A stretch of DNA of 64,000 nucleotides, taken from positions 186,001-250,000 of the forward strand of contig JANQPB010000006.1 in assembly GCA_028285495.1 (NCBI GenBank). The letters run 5' to 3'. Positions 24,620-33,744 of this stretch are shown in pieces. The DNA comes from Acidimicrobiales bacterium. Its GTDB lineage: Bacteria; Actinomycetota; Acidimicrobiia; Acidimicrobiales; SZUA-35. Under the pieces are notes generated by a model that did no database searches, had not been told where the DNA came from, and was given only the letters and a program-made list of their open reading frames with translations. Made by a program: the position numbers and the translations under genes. Within the stretch, counting starts at the first letter, position 1, and each line of letters starts with the position of its first letter.

Positions 24620-25168
24620 ATGCCGGAGAGGCGGACCTTGGCCGCTCGGCGCGGACCTCGGGAGGGTCGGTTGCTCGACAGACTGGAGCGCAGCGACGTC
24701 CTCAACGCAACGGCGCTGGCCGTGGTCCTGCTGGTGCTCGGCCTCGGCCTGCTCCGGGTCATCGACTCCTTCTCCTCGACGGTCGACGAGGGCCTCTGGA
24801 CGGCCGAGGGCGGCGACGACCTCAACGCCGGCGCCGTGGCCGCTCCCCAGACCGCCTCGCTCCGCCCACCGAACGAGATCACCATCCGGGTCGGGAACGG
24901 CTCCGAAGGACGCCAGGGGCTGGCCGGGCGAGCGACCGGACGGCTGGCCGACCTCGGCTACGGCACCCTCGACGCCCTCAACAAGGAGGGCCAGCCGATC
25001 GACGACAGCTTCGTGTACTACGTCGACGGCTACAAGGTCGAGGCGATCGAGATCGCCGGCGCACTGAACATCGACGAGGCCCAGGTGCGCCCGCTGCTCG
25101 GCGATCCGGGTCTCCCGACCGACGGTGCCGACGTCATCGTGGTCCTCGGTCAGAACGCCGAGTTCTAG
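24620..25168 (+). CDS. LytR_C-domain membrane protein
   Basis: This 182-residue protein has one membrane helix at about 28-47 (LNATALAVVLLVLGLGLLRV), and then an extracellular LytR_C domain (ITIRVGNGSEGRQGLAGRAT ... ADVIVVLG). LytR_C domains accompany LCP cell-wall ligases, but there is no LCP catalytic domain here. It may act as an accessory wall protein. ATG 24620 is used; a TTG at 24671 preceded by GGGAGG is an alternative. TAGGCT at 24582-24587 is a likely -10 box. Confidence 0.8.
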   Translation: MPERRTLAARRGPREGRLLDRLERSDVLNATALAVVLLVLGLGLLRVIDSFSSTVDEGLWTAEGGDDLNAGAVAAPQTASLRPPNEITIRVGNGSEGRQGLAGRATGRLADLGYGTLDALNKEGQPIDDSFVYYVDGYKVEAIEIAGALNIDEAQVRPLLGDPGLPTDGADVIVVLGQNAEF

Positions 25169-25222
25169 ACCCCGGCGGCGCGGCGCAGACCGCAGCCGGA
25201 GCGAGCCGTCGCCGACCGGGGG

Positions 25223-25720
25223 TCAGCCGGCCGGCGTGATGTCGAGGGGCGGGTCGGGCAGCGGGCCGGCGATCAGCTGCGGCAGCAGCTCCGGCAGCCG
25301 GGGCGGCAGGAAGCCGATCTCGGCCCCCCGCACCTCGTCGAGGGTCCACCACCTGGCCTCCTGGAACGCCAACACCTCGAGGGCCTCGAGGCCCTGCGGC
25401 CGGCGGATGTCCCGCTGGGTGGTGCGAGCGACGTGGATGACCTCGTCCTGGTCGAAGTGGTAACCGCCGAACTGGAACTCGACGTGCTGGACCCAGACGA
25501 CCGGCCCGACCTCGGCCTCGGTGATCCCGGCCTCCTCGTACAGCTCCCTGGCCGCGGTCTGAGCCGACGTCTCACCCGGATCGATGCCACCACCGGGTAT
25601 CTCCCACCAGGCCGGCTTCGACGGATCGGCCGGGTCGACCGACTTGATCAGGAAGACCTCGTCGAGGTGGTTGAGCAGGACGACCCGGGCCGCCTGACGC
25701 TTGAGCACCCACGCACACAT
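25223..25720 (-). CDS. Nudix hydrolase
   Basis: This 165-residue protein has a complete Nudix box at residues 44-66 (G44-x5-E50-x7-R58-E-L-x-E62-E63-x-G65), the Mg-binding loop that cleaves nucleoside diphosphates linked to X. The substrate is unknown. The ATG at 25720 is preceded at seven bases by TAGTCT, fitting a leaderless transcript. A longer frame to 25807 has a composition unlike coding sequence. It is divergent from coaA. Confidence 0.9.
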   Translation of the reverse strand: MCAWVLKRQAARVVLLNHLDEVFLIKSVDPADPSKPAWWEIPGGGIDPGETSAQTAARELYEEAGITEAEVGPVVWVQHVEFQFGGYHFDQDEVIHVARTTQRDIRRPQGLEALEVLAFQEARWWTLDEVRGAEIGFLPPRLPELLPQLIAGPLPDPPLDITPAG

Positions 25721-25727
25721 CGGGTCA

Positions 25728-25733
25728 AGACTA
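25728..25733 (-). promoter_or_regulatory. Leaderless -10 box of the Nudix gene
   Basis: TAGTCT on the minus strand lies seven bases before the ATG at 25720. Confidence 0.45.
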
Positions 25734-25815
25734 CCCCTCGTCGATCCGCTCGGCCGGAACCGCTCCGACGCCCCTCGGTTGCCCGCCCGGACGAATCGTG
25801 CCACCATGCCGCCAC

Positions 25816-26760
25816 ATGGCCCCCCAAATCGATGGCCGGCTCTCGCCCTACATGACGTTCACGGCCGAGCAGTGGGGGAGGCTTCGAGCGTCGACCCCGC
25901 TCAGCCTGTCCGAGGAGGACCTCGATCACCTCCGTGGCCTCAACGTCGCCCTGAGCCTCGACGAGGTGGCGACCGTCTACCTGCCGCTGTCGCGGCTGTT
26001 GAACCTGTATGTCGGGGCGTCGCAGGAGCTGTACCGGGCCAGCGACACGTTCCTCGGCAAGCTGCCGGCCAAGACGCCGTTCATCATCGGGGTCGCCGGC
26101 TCGGTCGCCGTCGGCAAGTCGACCACCTCCCGCGTCCTCCAGACCCTGCTGGCCCGCTGGCCGAACCACCCGCAGGTCGACCTGGTCACCACCGACGGCT
26201 TCCTGTACCCGAACGCGACCCTGATCGAGCGGGACCTCATGACCAGGAAGGGGTTCCCCGAGAGCTACGACCGGCGGCGCCTGCTCCGGTTCCTGGCCGA
26301 GGTGAAGTCGGGCCAGCCCGAGGTCGTCGCCCCGGTCTACTCCCACCTGACGTACGACGTGCTGCCGGACGAGGAGGTCGTCGTTCGCCAGCCCGACATC
26401 CTGATCGTCGAGGGTCTCACCGTGCTGCAGTCGGCCAGCCCGGACGAGCACACGGTGTTCGTGTCCGACTACTTCGACTTCTCGATCTACGTCGACGCCG
26501 AGGTGTCCGACATCCGTCGCTGGTACGTCGAGCGGTTCCAGACCCTGCGGGAGACCGCCTTCCGCGACCCCCGGTCGTACTTCCAGCGCTACGCCAAGCT
26601 GACCGACGCCGAGGCGCTCGACACGGCGACGACGATCTGGAGCACGATCAACGAGAAGAACCTGTTCGAGAACATCCTGCCGACCCGCGAGCGGGCCGAC
26701 CTCATCCTGACCAAGCAGGGGGACCACTCGGTGTCGGAGGTCAGGCTGCGGCGCCTCTGA
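25816..26760 (+). CDS. coaA: Pantothenate kinase, type I
   Basis: This 314-residue enzyme phosphorylates pantothenate, the committing step of coenzyme A synthesis. It closely follows the mycobacterial PanK pattern: [11 protein letters not shown] at the start, P-loop [11 protein letters not shown] (92-102), [23 protein letters not shown], and the ending LRRL. ATG 25816 gives the usual length; GTG 25798 is an alternative with no better ribosome site. The enzyme is cytoplasmic. Confidence 0.96.
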   Translation: MAPQIDGRLSPYMTFTAEQWGRLRASTPLSLSEEDLDHLRGLNVALSLDEVATVYLPLSRLLNLYVGASQELYRASDTFLGKLPAKTPFIIGVAGSVAVGKSTTSRVLQTLLARWPNHPQVDLVTTDGFLYPNATLIERDLMTRKGFPESYDRRRLLRFLAEVKSGQPEVVAPVYSHLTYDVLPDEEVVVRQPDILIVEGLTVLQSASPDEHTVFVSDYFDFSIYVDAEVSDIRRWYVERFQTLRETAFRDPRSYFQRYAKLTDAEALDTATTIWSTINEKNLFENILPTRERADLILTKQGDHSVSEVRLRRL

Positions 26761-26786
26761 GCCTCGGCGGCACCGGCTCGGTCGGC

Positions 26787-27365
26787 TCAGCGATCTGGTC
26801 TGGCGGGGCGCTCGTCGGTGGCGAGCAGCTCCATCAGGAGGCCGTCGGCCCAGGTCCCGTCGGCCTGGCGCTCGTAGGCCCGCAGCGTGCCGACCGGCCG
26901 GAAGCCGACGCCGGCATAGCAGTCGATGGCGGCTTCGTTGTCGGCCGCCGGGTCGATGGTGATGCGATGGTGCCCCCGCTCGCCGAACAGGTGGTCGACG
27001 ACGGCGTCGATGGCTTCGGTGGCGTAGCCGAGGCGGTGGTGCGCCGGGTCGATGAACAGGTCGATCGAGGCGTGCCGGTAGTCGGGGTCCTCCTCCTCGG
27101 CGTACTGGATGTAGCCGACGACGTCGCCAGCGGCGTCGATGACGGTGAGCGGCTCGACCTCGTCACCGCGGTCGAGCAGCTCCGAGAACTCGGCGTCGAG
27201 GTCGTCGCCCGGCCATCGGCGCCGGACCTCCGGGGTCGATCGCATGGCCACGACGGCCGCCCGGTCGGCCTCGACGGTGGTCCGCAGCACGAGACGCGGC
27301 CCCCGCAGCTCGACCGGGCCGTCCGACCCGGCGATGGTGCGGTCGTCGGGAGCTGATCGGCCCAT
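26787..27365 (-). CDS. GNAT-family N-acetyltransferase
   Basis: This 192-residue protein has the GNAT fold: an opening strand [11 protein letters not shown], acetyl-CoA loop region [14 protein letters not shown], and the closing motif [12 protein letters not shown]. It resembles aminoglycoside 6'-N-acetyltransferase and ribosomal-protein acetyltransferases, but the substrate is not readable. The ATG at 27365 is six bases after TACGGT, so the transcript is probably leaderless. It converges with coaA. Confidence 0.85.
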   Translation of the reverse strand: MGRSAPDDRTIAGSDGPVELRGPRLVLRTTVEADRAAVVAMRSTPEVRRRWPGDDLDAEFSELLDRGDEVEPLTVIDAAGDVVGYIQYAEEEDPDYRHASIDLFIDPAHHRLGYATEAIDAVVDHLFGERGHHRITIDPAADNEAAIDCYAGVGFRPVGTLRAYERQADGTWADGLLMELLATDERPARPDR

Positions 27366-27371
27366 GCCACC

Positions 27372-27377
27372 ACCGTA
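27372..27377 (-). promoter_or_regulatory. Leaderless -10 box of the GNAT gene
   Basis: TACGGT on the minus strand lies six bases before the ATG at 27365. Confidence 0.4.
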
Positions 27378-27517
27378 GCGGAGGGCGGGCGGCGCGCCGG
27401 GCGGCCGATTCGGGCCCCGATCGCTTGAGTCGTCCCCTCGATCGGCCGAGGGGATGCATGGGACTCGACGACCGCGGACCGGCGCGTCGGCCACTGACCG
27501 AGAGGGAGCGACCAGGG

Positions 27518-28843
27518 ATGACCGGCGTCAAGCGAAGCCAGATCCTCGCCGCCCTGCGTCGCGCCGGGCGACCCGAGCCGGCGGAGGGCGGCGACGGCGA
27601 GCCGGACGACGACGACGGCGGCGGCCTGGTCGACTTCGACGAGGACGGTCTCCGCAACGTCCTCACGGACCTCGCCGGACGGGAGCTGTCCCTCGTCGCC
27701 CACTCGTCGACCGAGCTGATCGGAGTCCAGAACGCGGCCATCAGGACGAGCAGCACCGAGCTGGCCGCCATCGTCGACCGCATGGGCTCGGTCGAGGCCA
27801 ACGTCGAGGAGGTCGAGCGGGTCGTCGGCCAGGTCGTCGACGAGGCCCAGGAGCGGGCGGCCGAGATGGCGCGCATCAACGAGGAGATGGCCTCGCTGGA
27901 GAGCCGCTTCGTCGACATCAACGACCTGGTCGACGTCGTCGACGAGATCGCCAACCAGACGAACCTGCTGGCCCTCAACGCCAGCATCGAGGCGGCCAGG
28001 GCCGGGGAGGCCGGCGCCGGCTTCGCCGTCGTCGCCAACGAGGTGAAGACCCTGTCGGCCACCACCAAGGCCGCCAACCTGCAGATCCGCGAGACGATGC
28101 AGCAGATCAGCGAGGAGAGCGGTCGGCTCCTCGGGCTGGTCAACCAGTCGGTGACCCGGATGCAGGGCTCGGTCGACACCGTGTCGGGGACGCGGGAGAA
28201 GGCGGCCGCCATCGCCGCCGAGACGGCGGCGTTCGGCGGCAAGCTCGAGGCCTCCCGGGCGACCTTCGATGAGCTGGCCGGCTCATCGGTCCGGCTCGAG
28301 AACGAGGCGGTCGAGATCCGTTCGATCGGCCAGACGTTCGCCTACCTGCAGCAGCTGAGGCGGATCCAGGGCGTGTCGTTCGAGACCGTCGACCCGCTCG
28401 CCCGGCTCGGGCCGGTCGTGGCCGACAGCGACTTCCAGGCCAGCGACCGGTTCACGGGCGGCGAGGAGGAACTGGTGCTCGGCGAGGACGACGTGCTGAT
28501 CTCGGCCACCGACACCACCGGCCGGATCACCGTGGCCAACAACACCTTCTGCCGCTTCGCCGAGTACGAACCAGGCGAGCTGGTCGGCCAGCCCCACAGC
28601 ATCATCCGCCACCCCGACATGCCCCGCACCGCCTTCGCCGACCTGTGGCAGGTCATCGAGGACGGCAAGCTCTGGCAGGGCTACGTGCTCAACCGGACCA
28701 AGTACGGGCGCGTCTACTGGGTCAAGGCCAGCGTCTTCCCCTGCTTCGAGCACGACCGCATCGTCGGCTACATCTCCATCCGCACCAGGCCGGCCCGACA
28801 GGACATCGACCGGGCGATCGCGGCCTACCGGTGCCTGCCCTGA
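27518..28843 (+). CDS. Soluble methyl-accepting chemotaxis-type receptor with C-terminal PAS domain
   Basis: This 441-residue protein has no membrane helix. A coiled-coil signalling domain holds the highly conserved hairpin tip around residues 144-182 ([29 protein letters not shown]). A PAS domain of the Aer type follows at about 340-430 ([32 protein letters not shown]). Usually the PAS sensor is N-terminal; here the order is reversed. No CheA, CheW or flagellar gene is in the window, so it may signal to another pathway. The Aer-like PAS may bind FAD and sense redox state, which is an inference. ATG 27518 has GGGAG upstream. Confidence 0.9.
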   Translation: MTGVKRSQILAALRRAGRPEPAEGGDGEPDDDDGGGLVDFDEDGLRNVLTDLAGRELSLVAHSSTELIGVQNAAIRTSSTELAAIVDRMGSVEANVEEVERVVGQVVDEAQERAAEMARINEEMASLESRFVDINDLVDVVDEIANQTNLLALNASIEAARAGEAGAGFAVVANEVKTLSATTKAANLQIRETMQQISEESGRLLGLVNQSVTRMQGSVDTVSGTREKAAAIAAETAAFGGKLEASRATFDELAGSSVRLENEAVEIRSIGQTFAYLQQLRRIQGVSFETVDPLARLGPVVADSDFQASDRFTGGEEELVLGEDDVLISATDTTGRITVANNTFCRFAEYEPGELVGQPHSIIRHPDMPRTAFADLWQVIEDGKLWQGYVLNRTKYGRVYWVKASVFPCFEHDRIVGYISIRTRPARQDIDRAIAAYRCLP

Positions 28844-28909
28844 GCCCAGTTGGTCCGAACGACCTATTGTTACGCAGAGTGCCCATTGATTCACTGAACG
28901 TGCGGGTAG

Positions 28910-29012
28910 TAGGAAGTGCGGTCCCGGCGCCCTCTCTGGCGGGTGGGGTGCCGGTCGCCGACTTCCACTCGGGCCCGGAGGTCGCTCATCGAGCTGCCTC
29001 CGGGCCTTTCTC
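28910..29012 (+). ncRNA. Candidate small RNA ending in a strong terminator
   Basis: The 200-bp gap after the chemoreceptor gene has a lower-GC head, with TTGATT (28886-28891) and TAGGAA (28910-28915) spaced 18 bases. A transcript of about 90 bases would then carry a small hairpin with a CUCUCU loop (CGCC-CTCTCT-GGCG, near 28928-28941) and end at the terminator at 28972. A C/U-rich loop could pair with ribosome sites. It may equally be just the 3' UTR of the chemoreceptor gene. Confidence 0.3.
28972..29009 (+). terminator. Intrinsic terminator downstream of the chemoreceptor gene
   Basis: GGCCCGGAGG (28972-28981) pairs perfectly with CCTCCGGGCC (28997-29006). An inner GCTC-ATC-GAGC hairpin sits in the loop and TTTCTCGTT follows. 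The T tract is only on the plus-strand side. Confidence 0.8.
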
Positions 29013-29044
29013 GTTGCCGGGACGCCGCCCGGGGCCGCCGGCCG

Positions 29045-30058
29045 TCAGCCGACCTCGGCCCGGACGGCCGGCATCACCACCTCGCGGTAGGCCGCCAACG
29101 CCTCCCCGTCGACCGGGGCCCGGAGGGCGATGTTGACCAGGTCGGCGCCGGCCTCGGCATAGGCCAGCACCTGGCCGATCGCCTGGTCGGGCGTGCCGAC
29201 GAGGGCCCCGGTACGGATCCGCTCGAACATCGGACCCCACTGCTCGGCCAGATCGGCCTCGGCCCTCGTTGCGCCCGCCTCGTCCGCCCCCATGGCGAAG
29301 ACCAGGTTGACGGACCGCTCCACGGTGGTCGGATCGCGGTCGACGTCGGCGCAGCGATCGCTGAGGATGCCGCCGAGCCGACCGAACTCGGCCGCCGAGA
29401 TGTAGGCGGCGTTCCAGCCGTCGGCGTACCGGGCCGCCATCGGGATCGTCCGCCGCTCGCCGACCCCGCCGAGCCACAGCGGCAGACCGCCTTGGACCGG
29501 CGCCGGCAGGTTCGAGGCATCGGCCAGGCGGTAGTGGTCGCCGGCGAAGCTGAATCGCGCCGGTCGGCCGTCGACGCCCGGGTCCTCGGTTGGCGCGCCG
29601 TCGGCGAAGCGGCTGGCGCCGACGAGCGGGCCGATCACCTGGGCCGCCTCGTCGAGCATGTCGAGGCGGGTCCCGACGCCGGGGAAGTCGTAGCCGTAGG
29701 CCTCGGCCTCCCACTGGTGCCAGCCGCCGCCGATGCCCAGCTCGAACCGCCCGCCGGACAGGTGATCGATGGTGACCGCGGCCTTGGCCAGCAGCCCCGG
29801 GTTGCGGTAGCCGACGTAGAACACGAGGCAGCCGAGACGGGCGTTCGTCGTCTCGACGGCGAGCGCAGCCAGCGTGGCCACGGCCTCGAAGTGGGGCACG
29901 GTGCCGGGCCCCCCGGCCAGGTCCGGTGGGGCCTCGTAGATGTGGTCCCAGGCCGAGATCCAGTCGAAGCCGTTGTCGTCGAGCCAGCGCCACAGCGCCC
30001 GCATCTCGTCCATGCCCAGGTTCTGCTGACCGACGTGGGCGCCGAGCTGGACCGTCAT
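29045..30058 (-). CDS. LLM-class (F420-type) oxidoreductase
   Basis: This 337-residue TIM-barrel protein of the bacterial luciferase superfamily shows the usual motifs (FDWISAWDHIYE, TIDHLSGGRFELGIGGGWH, LPLWLGGVGERR). Members in actinobacteria mostly use reduced F420, some FMN, to reduce or oxidise lipids and xenobiotics. The substrate is unknown. The ATG at 30058 overlaps the stop of a 32-codon upstream frame (ATGA). It is divergent from the aminotransferase gene. Confidence 0.9.
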   Translation of the reverse strand: MTVQLGAHVGQQNLGMDEMRALWRWLDDNGFDWISAWDHIYEAPPDLAGGPGTVPHFEAVATLAALAVETTNARLGCLVFYVGYRNPGLLAKAAVTIDHLSGGRFELGIGGGWHQWEAEAYGYDFPGVGTRLDMLDEAAQVIGPLVGASRFADGAPTEDPGVDGRPARFSFAGDHYRLADASNLPAPVQGGLPLWLGGVGERRTIPMAARYADGWNAAYISAAEFGRLGGILSDRCADVDRDPTTVERSVNLVFAMGADEAGATRAEADLAEQWGPMFERIRTGALVGTPDQAIGQVLAYAEAGADLVNIALRAPVDGEALAAYREVVMPAVRAEVG

Positions 30059-30153
30059 GTCGACACCACCGAACCGCCGCCGGCCACCCGGACCGGTGTA
30101 GCCGCACCCCCGGTGCTCGGCGTGTCTGTCGTCGGTGCCCCGTTGCCGTCCAT
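30055..30153 (-). CDS. Possible 32-residue leader peptide coupled to the LLM gene
   Basis: A short frame starts with ATG at 30153, six bases after TAGGTT, and so could be translated from a leaderless transcript. It encodes a Gly/Thr/Val-rich peptide (begins MDGNGAPTT) and ends in a TGA that overlaps the ATG of the LLM gene as ATGA. The role may be only to deliver ribosomes to the LLM start. No family is recognised, and the peptide itself may have no function. Confidence 0.4.
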   Translation of the reverse strand: MDGNGAPTTDTPSTGGAATPVRVAGGGSVVST

Positions 30154-30159
30154 CCGGCG

Positions 30160-30165
30160 AACCTA
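30160..30165 (-). promoter_or_regulatory. Leaderless -10 box for the leader frame and LLM gene
   Basis: TAGGTT on the minus strand lies six bases before the ATG at 30153. The rest of the 301-bp gap 30059-30359 shows no other gene. Confidence 0.45.
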
Positions 30166-30347
30166 GCCGGCCGGCCGATGGCCGTCAGGTCCCATCGCCC
30201 GGCGCATCCGCCCCCCGAATGGTCGGTCACGAGCGGTCGGGCGAGCGACTGGCTTCGAGCGGCCGTCCCGGATGGCGACGCCGGGCGACGGTGCCAGGCG
30301 ATCGCCGCCGGCCCGACCCGGGCCCGGGCGGGGCCGTCGACCTCCGG

Positions 30348-30353
30348 TAGGGT
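30348..30353 (+). promoter_or_regulatory. Leaderless -10 box of the aminotransferase gene
   Basis: TAGGGT lies six bases before the ATG at 30360. Confidence 0.5.
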
Positions 30354-30359
30354 GCGGGC

Positions 30360-31508
30360 ATGCAGCCGACGGTCCGGAGCGGTGTCGCTCCCTTCTACGT
30401 GATGGAGGTCATGCGGGCGGCCGAGGCCCGCGAGGCGGCCGGCCTGCCGGTGCTGCACCTCGAGGTCGGTCAGCCGTCGACGCCCGCCCCGGCCGGCGCC
30501 AGGCGGGCGGCCATCGAGGCCATCGAATCGCAGACGCTCGGCTACACCGGCGCCGCCGGCCTCCCGGCCCTCCGCCGGGGCCTGAGCGACTGGTACCGGC
30601 GGCGCCACGACCTCGACGTCGCGCCCGAGCGCATCGTGGTCACCACCGGCGCATCGGGGAGCTGCGTGCTCGGCTTCCTCGCCCTGTTCGAGGCCGGCGA
30701 CCGGGTGGCCGTGCTGGAGCCCGGCTACCCGTGCTACCGCAACGACCTGGAGGTGCTCGGCATCGACGTCGTGCCCGTCCCGGTCGGCCACGAGACCGGT
30801 TTCCGACCGACGATCGAGCAGCTCGAGGGGCTCGGACCGCTGGCCGGGCTGATCGTGGCCAGCCCGTCGAACCCGACCGGCACCGTGCTGGGGACCGACC
30901 TGCTCGGCCCGCTGACCGCCTGGGCCAGGGCCGGCGGCGTCCGGCTGATCGTCGACGAGATCTACCACGGCATCACCTACGGCGAGCCGACGCCGACGGC
31001 GCTGGCCAACGGCGACGACGTCATCGTGTTCAACAGCTTCTCCAAGTACTTCTCGATGACCGGCTGGCGGGTTGGCTGGATCGTGGCCCCGCCGGCCGTG
31101 GCCGCAGCGGTCGAGAAGCTGGCCCAGAGCCTGACGGTGGCACCGCCGACCGTTGGCCAGATCGCGGCCATCGCCGCCCTCGACTGCGTCGACGAGCTGG
31201 AGACCAACGTCGCCCGCTACCGGACCAACCGGGACATCGTGCTCGACGGGCTGGTCGCCGCCGGCCTCGATCGCAGCGCCCCGGCCGACGGCGCCTTCTA
31301 CGTCTGGACCGACGTGTCCGCCGTCGGCGTCGACAGCCAGGAGCTGTGCCGGCGCTGGCTCGACGAGACCGGCGTCGCCGTCACCCCCGGCATCGACTTC
31401 GACCGTCCCCGCGGCCACGACTTCGTCCGGTTCTCCTACGCCGGCGCCGGCGCCGACCTCCGCGAGGCCATGGACCGGTTGGCCGATTGGCTCGGCCGCC
31501 ATGGCTGA
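30360..31508 (+). CDS. Class I/II pyridoxal-phosphate aminotransferase
   Basis: This 382-residue fold-type I enzyme carries the PLP lysine in SFSKYFSMTGWRVGW and other hallmarks (VTTGASGSCVLGF, ASPSNPTGTV, RFSYAG). It transfers amino groups between amino and keto acids. The amino acid used cannot be told from sequence, although the AspC-like branch is most similar. The stop lies inside the next gene with an 8-bp overlap. Confidence 0.93.
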   Translation: MQPTVRSGVAPFYVMEVMRAAEAREAAGLPVLHLEVGQPSTPAPAGARRAAIEAIESQTLGYTGAAGLPALRRGLSDWYRRRHDLDVAPERIVVTTGASGSCVLGFLALFEAGDRVAVLEPGYPCYRNDLEVLGIDVVPVPVGHETGFRPTIEQLEGLGPLAGLIVASPSNPTGTVLGTDLLGPLTAWARAGGVRLIVDEIYHGITYGEPTPTALANGDDVIVFNSFSKYFSMTGWRVGWIVAPPAVAAAVEKLAQSLTVAPPTVGQIAAIAALDCVDELETNVARYRTNRDIVLDGLVAAGLDRSAPADGAFYVWTDVSAVGVDSQELCRRWLDETGVAVTPGIDFDRPRGHDFVRFSYAGAGADLREAMDRLADWLGRHG

Positions 31509-32043
31509 CGGGAACGGTGACGGGGGCGAGGCCGCCGACACCCCCTCACGGCCGGCCGACCCGACCCCGGTCGATCCCGGTGACCAGGCGCCGGGCCCCG
31601 ACGCATCGGTCCCGGCCGAGTCGGTGACCGGCGGTCGGGCGGTGCCGCTCGGCCGGCTGCTGGCCCGCGGCGCCACCCTGGCCTGCCCCGCCTGCGGTGC
31701 CCGCGGTCACTTCCGGCAGTGGGTGCGGATGGCCGAGCGATGCCATCGCTGCGGCCTCAGGTTCGAGCGCATCGAGGGCCACTGGATCGGGGCGATCGGC
31801 CTCAACACGATCGTCAGCTTCGGCGCGCTGCTGGTGTTCCTGATCGTCGCCCTCGTCCTGACGATCCCCGACATCCCGGTCGGACCGCTCGTGCTCGGGA
31901 ACATCGTCGTCGCCCTCGTGGTTCCCGTCGTGTTCTACCCGGCCAGCCGCACCCTGTGGACCGCCGTCGACATCGCCATGCGACCGCTGGAGGCCCACGA
32001 GGTCGACTGGACCGAGGTCGGATGGGGCGCATCGGACCGCTGA
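31501..32043 (+). CDS. DUF983 zinc-ribbon membrane protein
   Basis: This 180-residue protein has a Pro/Gly/Asp-rich disordered N-terminal 50 residues. A zinc ribbon (CPACG and CHRCG) follows, and then two membrane helices (VSFGALLVFLIVALVLTI and VLGNIVVALVVPVVFY). This is the DUF983 layout, of unknown function. It overlaps the aminotransferase by eight bases and is probably cotranscribed with it. Confidence 0.82.
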   Translation: MADGNGDGGEAADTPSRPADPTPVDPGDQAPGPDASVPAESVTGGRAVPLGRLLARGATLACPACGARGHFRQWVRMAERCHRCGLRFERIEGHWIGAIGLNTIVSFGALLVFLIVALVLTIPDIPVGPLVLGNIVVALVVPVVFYPASRTLWTAVDIAMRPLEAHEVDWTEVGWGASDR

Positions 32044-32102
32044 GCCCGAGTCGTCCCCCGGCGGGGGCCGACCCGGTCGGGCCGAGGCACGACCGGCCCC
32101 GC

Positions 32103-32257
32103 TAGCGTGCGGGTTCACCGGGCCGGCACGACCGGACGACGGTCGCACGCCGAGACCAACCCGCACACGAGCGCCAGGCGAGACCGAGACGCAGACCCCG
32201 ACGGGGACCGAGACAGAGTCGAAAAACTGAGACGAAACAGAGACAGAGCGCGACGAC
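32103..32257 (+). promoter_or_regulatory. Promoter and GAGAC-rich leader of the mtr gene
   Basis: TAGCGT at 32103-32108 is a likely -10 box. The predicted leader of about 140 bases contains five exact GAGAC copies (starting at 32180, 32186, 32210, 32229 and 32240) in a purine-rich, lower-GC stretch just before the ATG. There is no ordinary ribosome site. The repeats may act as an extended ribosome-loading region or a protein target; this is inference. Confidence 0.4.
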
Positions 32258-33622
32258 ATGGACACCTTCGACCTCATCATCATCGGCAGCGGTTCGGGCA
32301 ACGCCATCCCGGCCGAGCTCGCCGACTGGCGGATCGCCCTCATCGAGAAGGGCACGTTCGGCGGCACCTGCCTCAACGTCGGCTGCATCCCGTCCAAGAT
32401 GTTCGTCCTCCCGGCCGACATCGCCGAGGCCGCCCGCCACGGCTCCCGCCTCGGGGTCGACACCAGCTTCAACGGCGTGGACTGGCCGGCCATCCGGGAC
32501 CGGGTGTTCGGCAAGATCGACCCCATCGCCGCCGGCGGCGAGGAGTACCGGGCCACCGGCACCCCAAACCTCGAGCTGATCCGGGGCACCGCCCGCTTCG
32601 TCGACCAGCGGGTGCTCGAGGTCGACGGTCGCCGGCTGACCGCCCCTCGCGTCCTCGTCGCCACCGGTTCAAGGGCCATCGTGCCGGACCACGGCGGCCT
32701 GCTCGACGTCCGGCACCACACATCCGACACGATCATGCGCCTCGACCGGCTGCCCGAGCGGCTCGGCATCCTCGGCGGCGGGTTCATCGCAACCGAGATG
32801 GGCCACGTGTTCTCCGGGTTCGGCAGCCGGGTCACGCTGTTCAGCCGTTCGGCGCCGCTGCTGCGGGCCGAAGACGCCGAGATCGCGGAGCGCTTCACCG
32901 AGGTCTTCGGCCGCCGGGTCGACCTCCGCCTCGGCCGCGTCCCCGACCGGTTCGAGACCGCGGGCGACGCCATCCGCATCCACTCGGGCGACGAGGTGAC
33001 CGAGGTCGACGAGCTGCTCGTCGCCATCGGCCGCCAGCCCAACTCCGACCTGATCGACGCCAGGGCCGGCGGGCTCGAGGTCGACGAGTGGGGCGTGATC
33101 AAGGTCGACGCCACGATGGCGACCACCGTCGAGGGCGTCTGGGCCATCGGCGACGTGGCCAACGAGCACCAGCTCAAGCACCTGGCCAACGCCGAGGCCA
33201 AGGTGGCGTTCTGGAACATGGCCAACCCGGACGAGCCGAGGACCGTCGACTACCGGGCCGTGCCCCACGCGGTGTTCAGCGACCCGCAGGTCGGGGCCGT
33301 CGGCCTCACCGAGCAGCAGGCGACCGATGCCGGCATCGACCACGTCGTCGGCCGGCGCGACTACGCCGGCACCGCCTTCGGCTGGGCGCTCGAGGACGGC
33401 GACTCGTTCGCCAAGGTCCTCATCGCCCGTGACACCGGGCTGATCATCGGCGCCCACGTGCTCGGGCCCCAGGCCGCCACCCTCGTCCAGCCGCTGATCC
33501 AGGCGATGCAGTTCGAGCGGCCGGCGGCCGAGTTGGCCAACGACGTCTTCTACATCCACCCGGCCCTCACCGAGGTGGTCGAGAACGCCCTGCTCGACGG
33601 CCTGGAGAAGCTGGGCGCGTAG
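32258..33622 (+). CDS. mtr: Mycothione reductase
   Basis: This 454-residue flavoprotein disulfide reductase keeps mycothiol reduced with NADPH. The FAD site is IIIGSGSGN, which has the SGN variant typical of Mtr. The redox pair is C38-C43 (GGTCLNVGCIPSKM). The C-terminal active-site base is in HPALTEVVENAL. It follows the mycobacterial Mtr pattern closely (VFGKIDPIAAGGEEYR, HHTSDTIMRL), which separates it from glutathione or lipoamide reductases. It implies mycothiol as a low-molecular-weight thiol, beside ergothioneine. Confidence 0.94.
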   Translation: MDTFDLIIIGSGSGNAIPAELADWRIALIEKGTFGGTCLNVGCIPSKMFVLPADIAEAARHGSRLGVDTSFNGVDWPAIRDRVFGKIDPIAAGGEEYRATGTPNLELIRGTARFVDQRVLEVDGRRLTAPRVLVATGSRAIVPDHGGLLDVRHHTSDTIMRLDRLPERLGILGGGFIATEMGHVFSGFGSRVTLFSRSAPLLRAEDAEIAERFTEVFGRRVDLRLGRVPDRFETAGDAIRIHSGDEVTEVDELLVAIGRQPNSDLIDARAGGLEVDEWGVIKVDATMATTVEGVWAIGDVANEHQLKHLANAEAKVAFWNMANPDEPRTVDYRAVPHAVFSDPQVGAVGLTEQQATDAGIDHVVGRRDYAGTAFGWALEDGDSFAKVLIARDTGLIIGAHVLGPQAATLVQPLIQAMQFERPAAELANDVFYIHPALTEVVENALLDGLEKLGA

Positions 33623-33744
33623 CGGGGCACCGCCCGGGGCTGGCGAGCGGGTCGGATGGCCCGGTCGCCCTAGCCCCGTGGGTGAGGTGGCTCTTCATGG
33701 CCGCGGACGGCTGCCGGTACAACGGAACCACATGAGGTGCCGGC

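Noticed and set aside
28986..31676. Open frame of 896 codons on the minus strand
   Set aside because: It overlaps the LLM gene in another frame and the aminotransferase gene antisense. No domain is recognisable.
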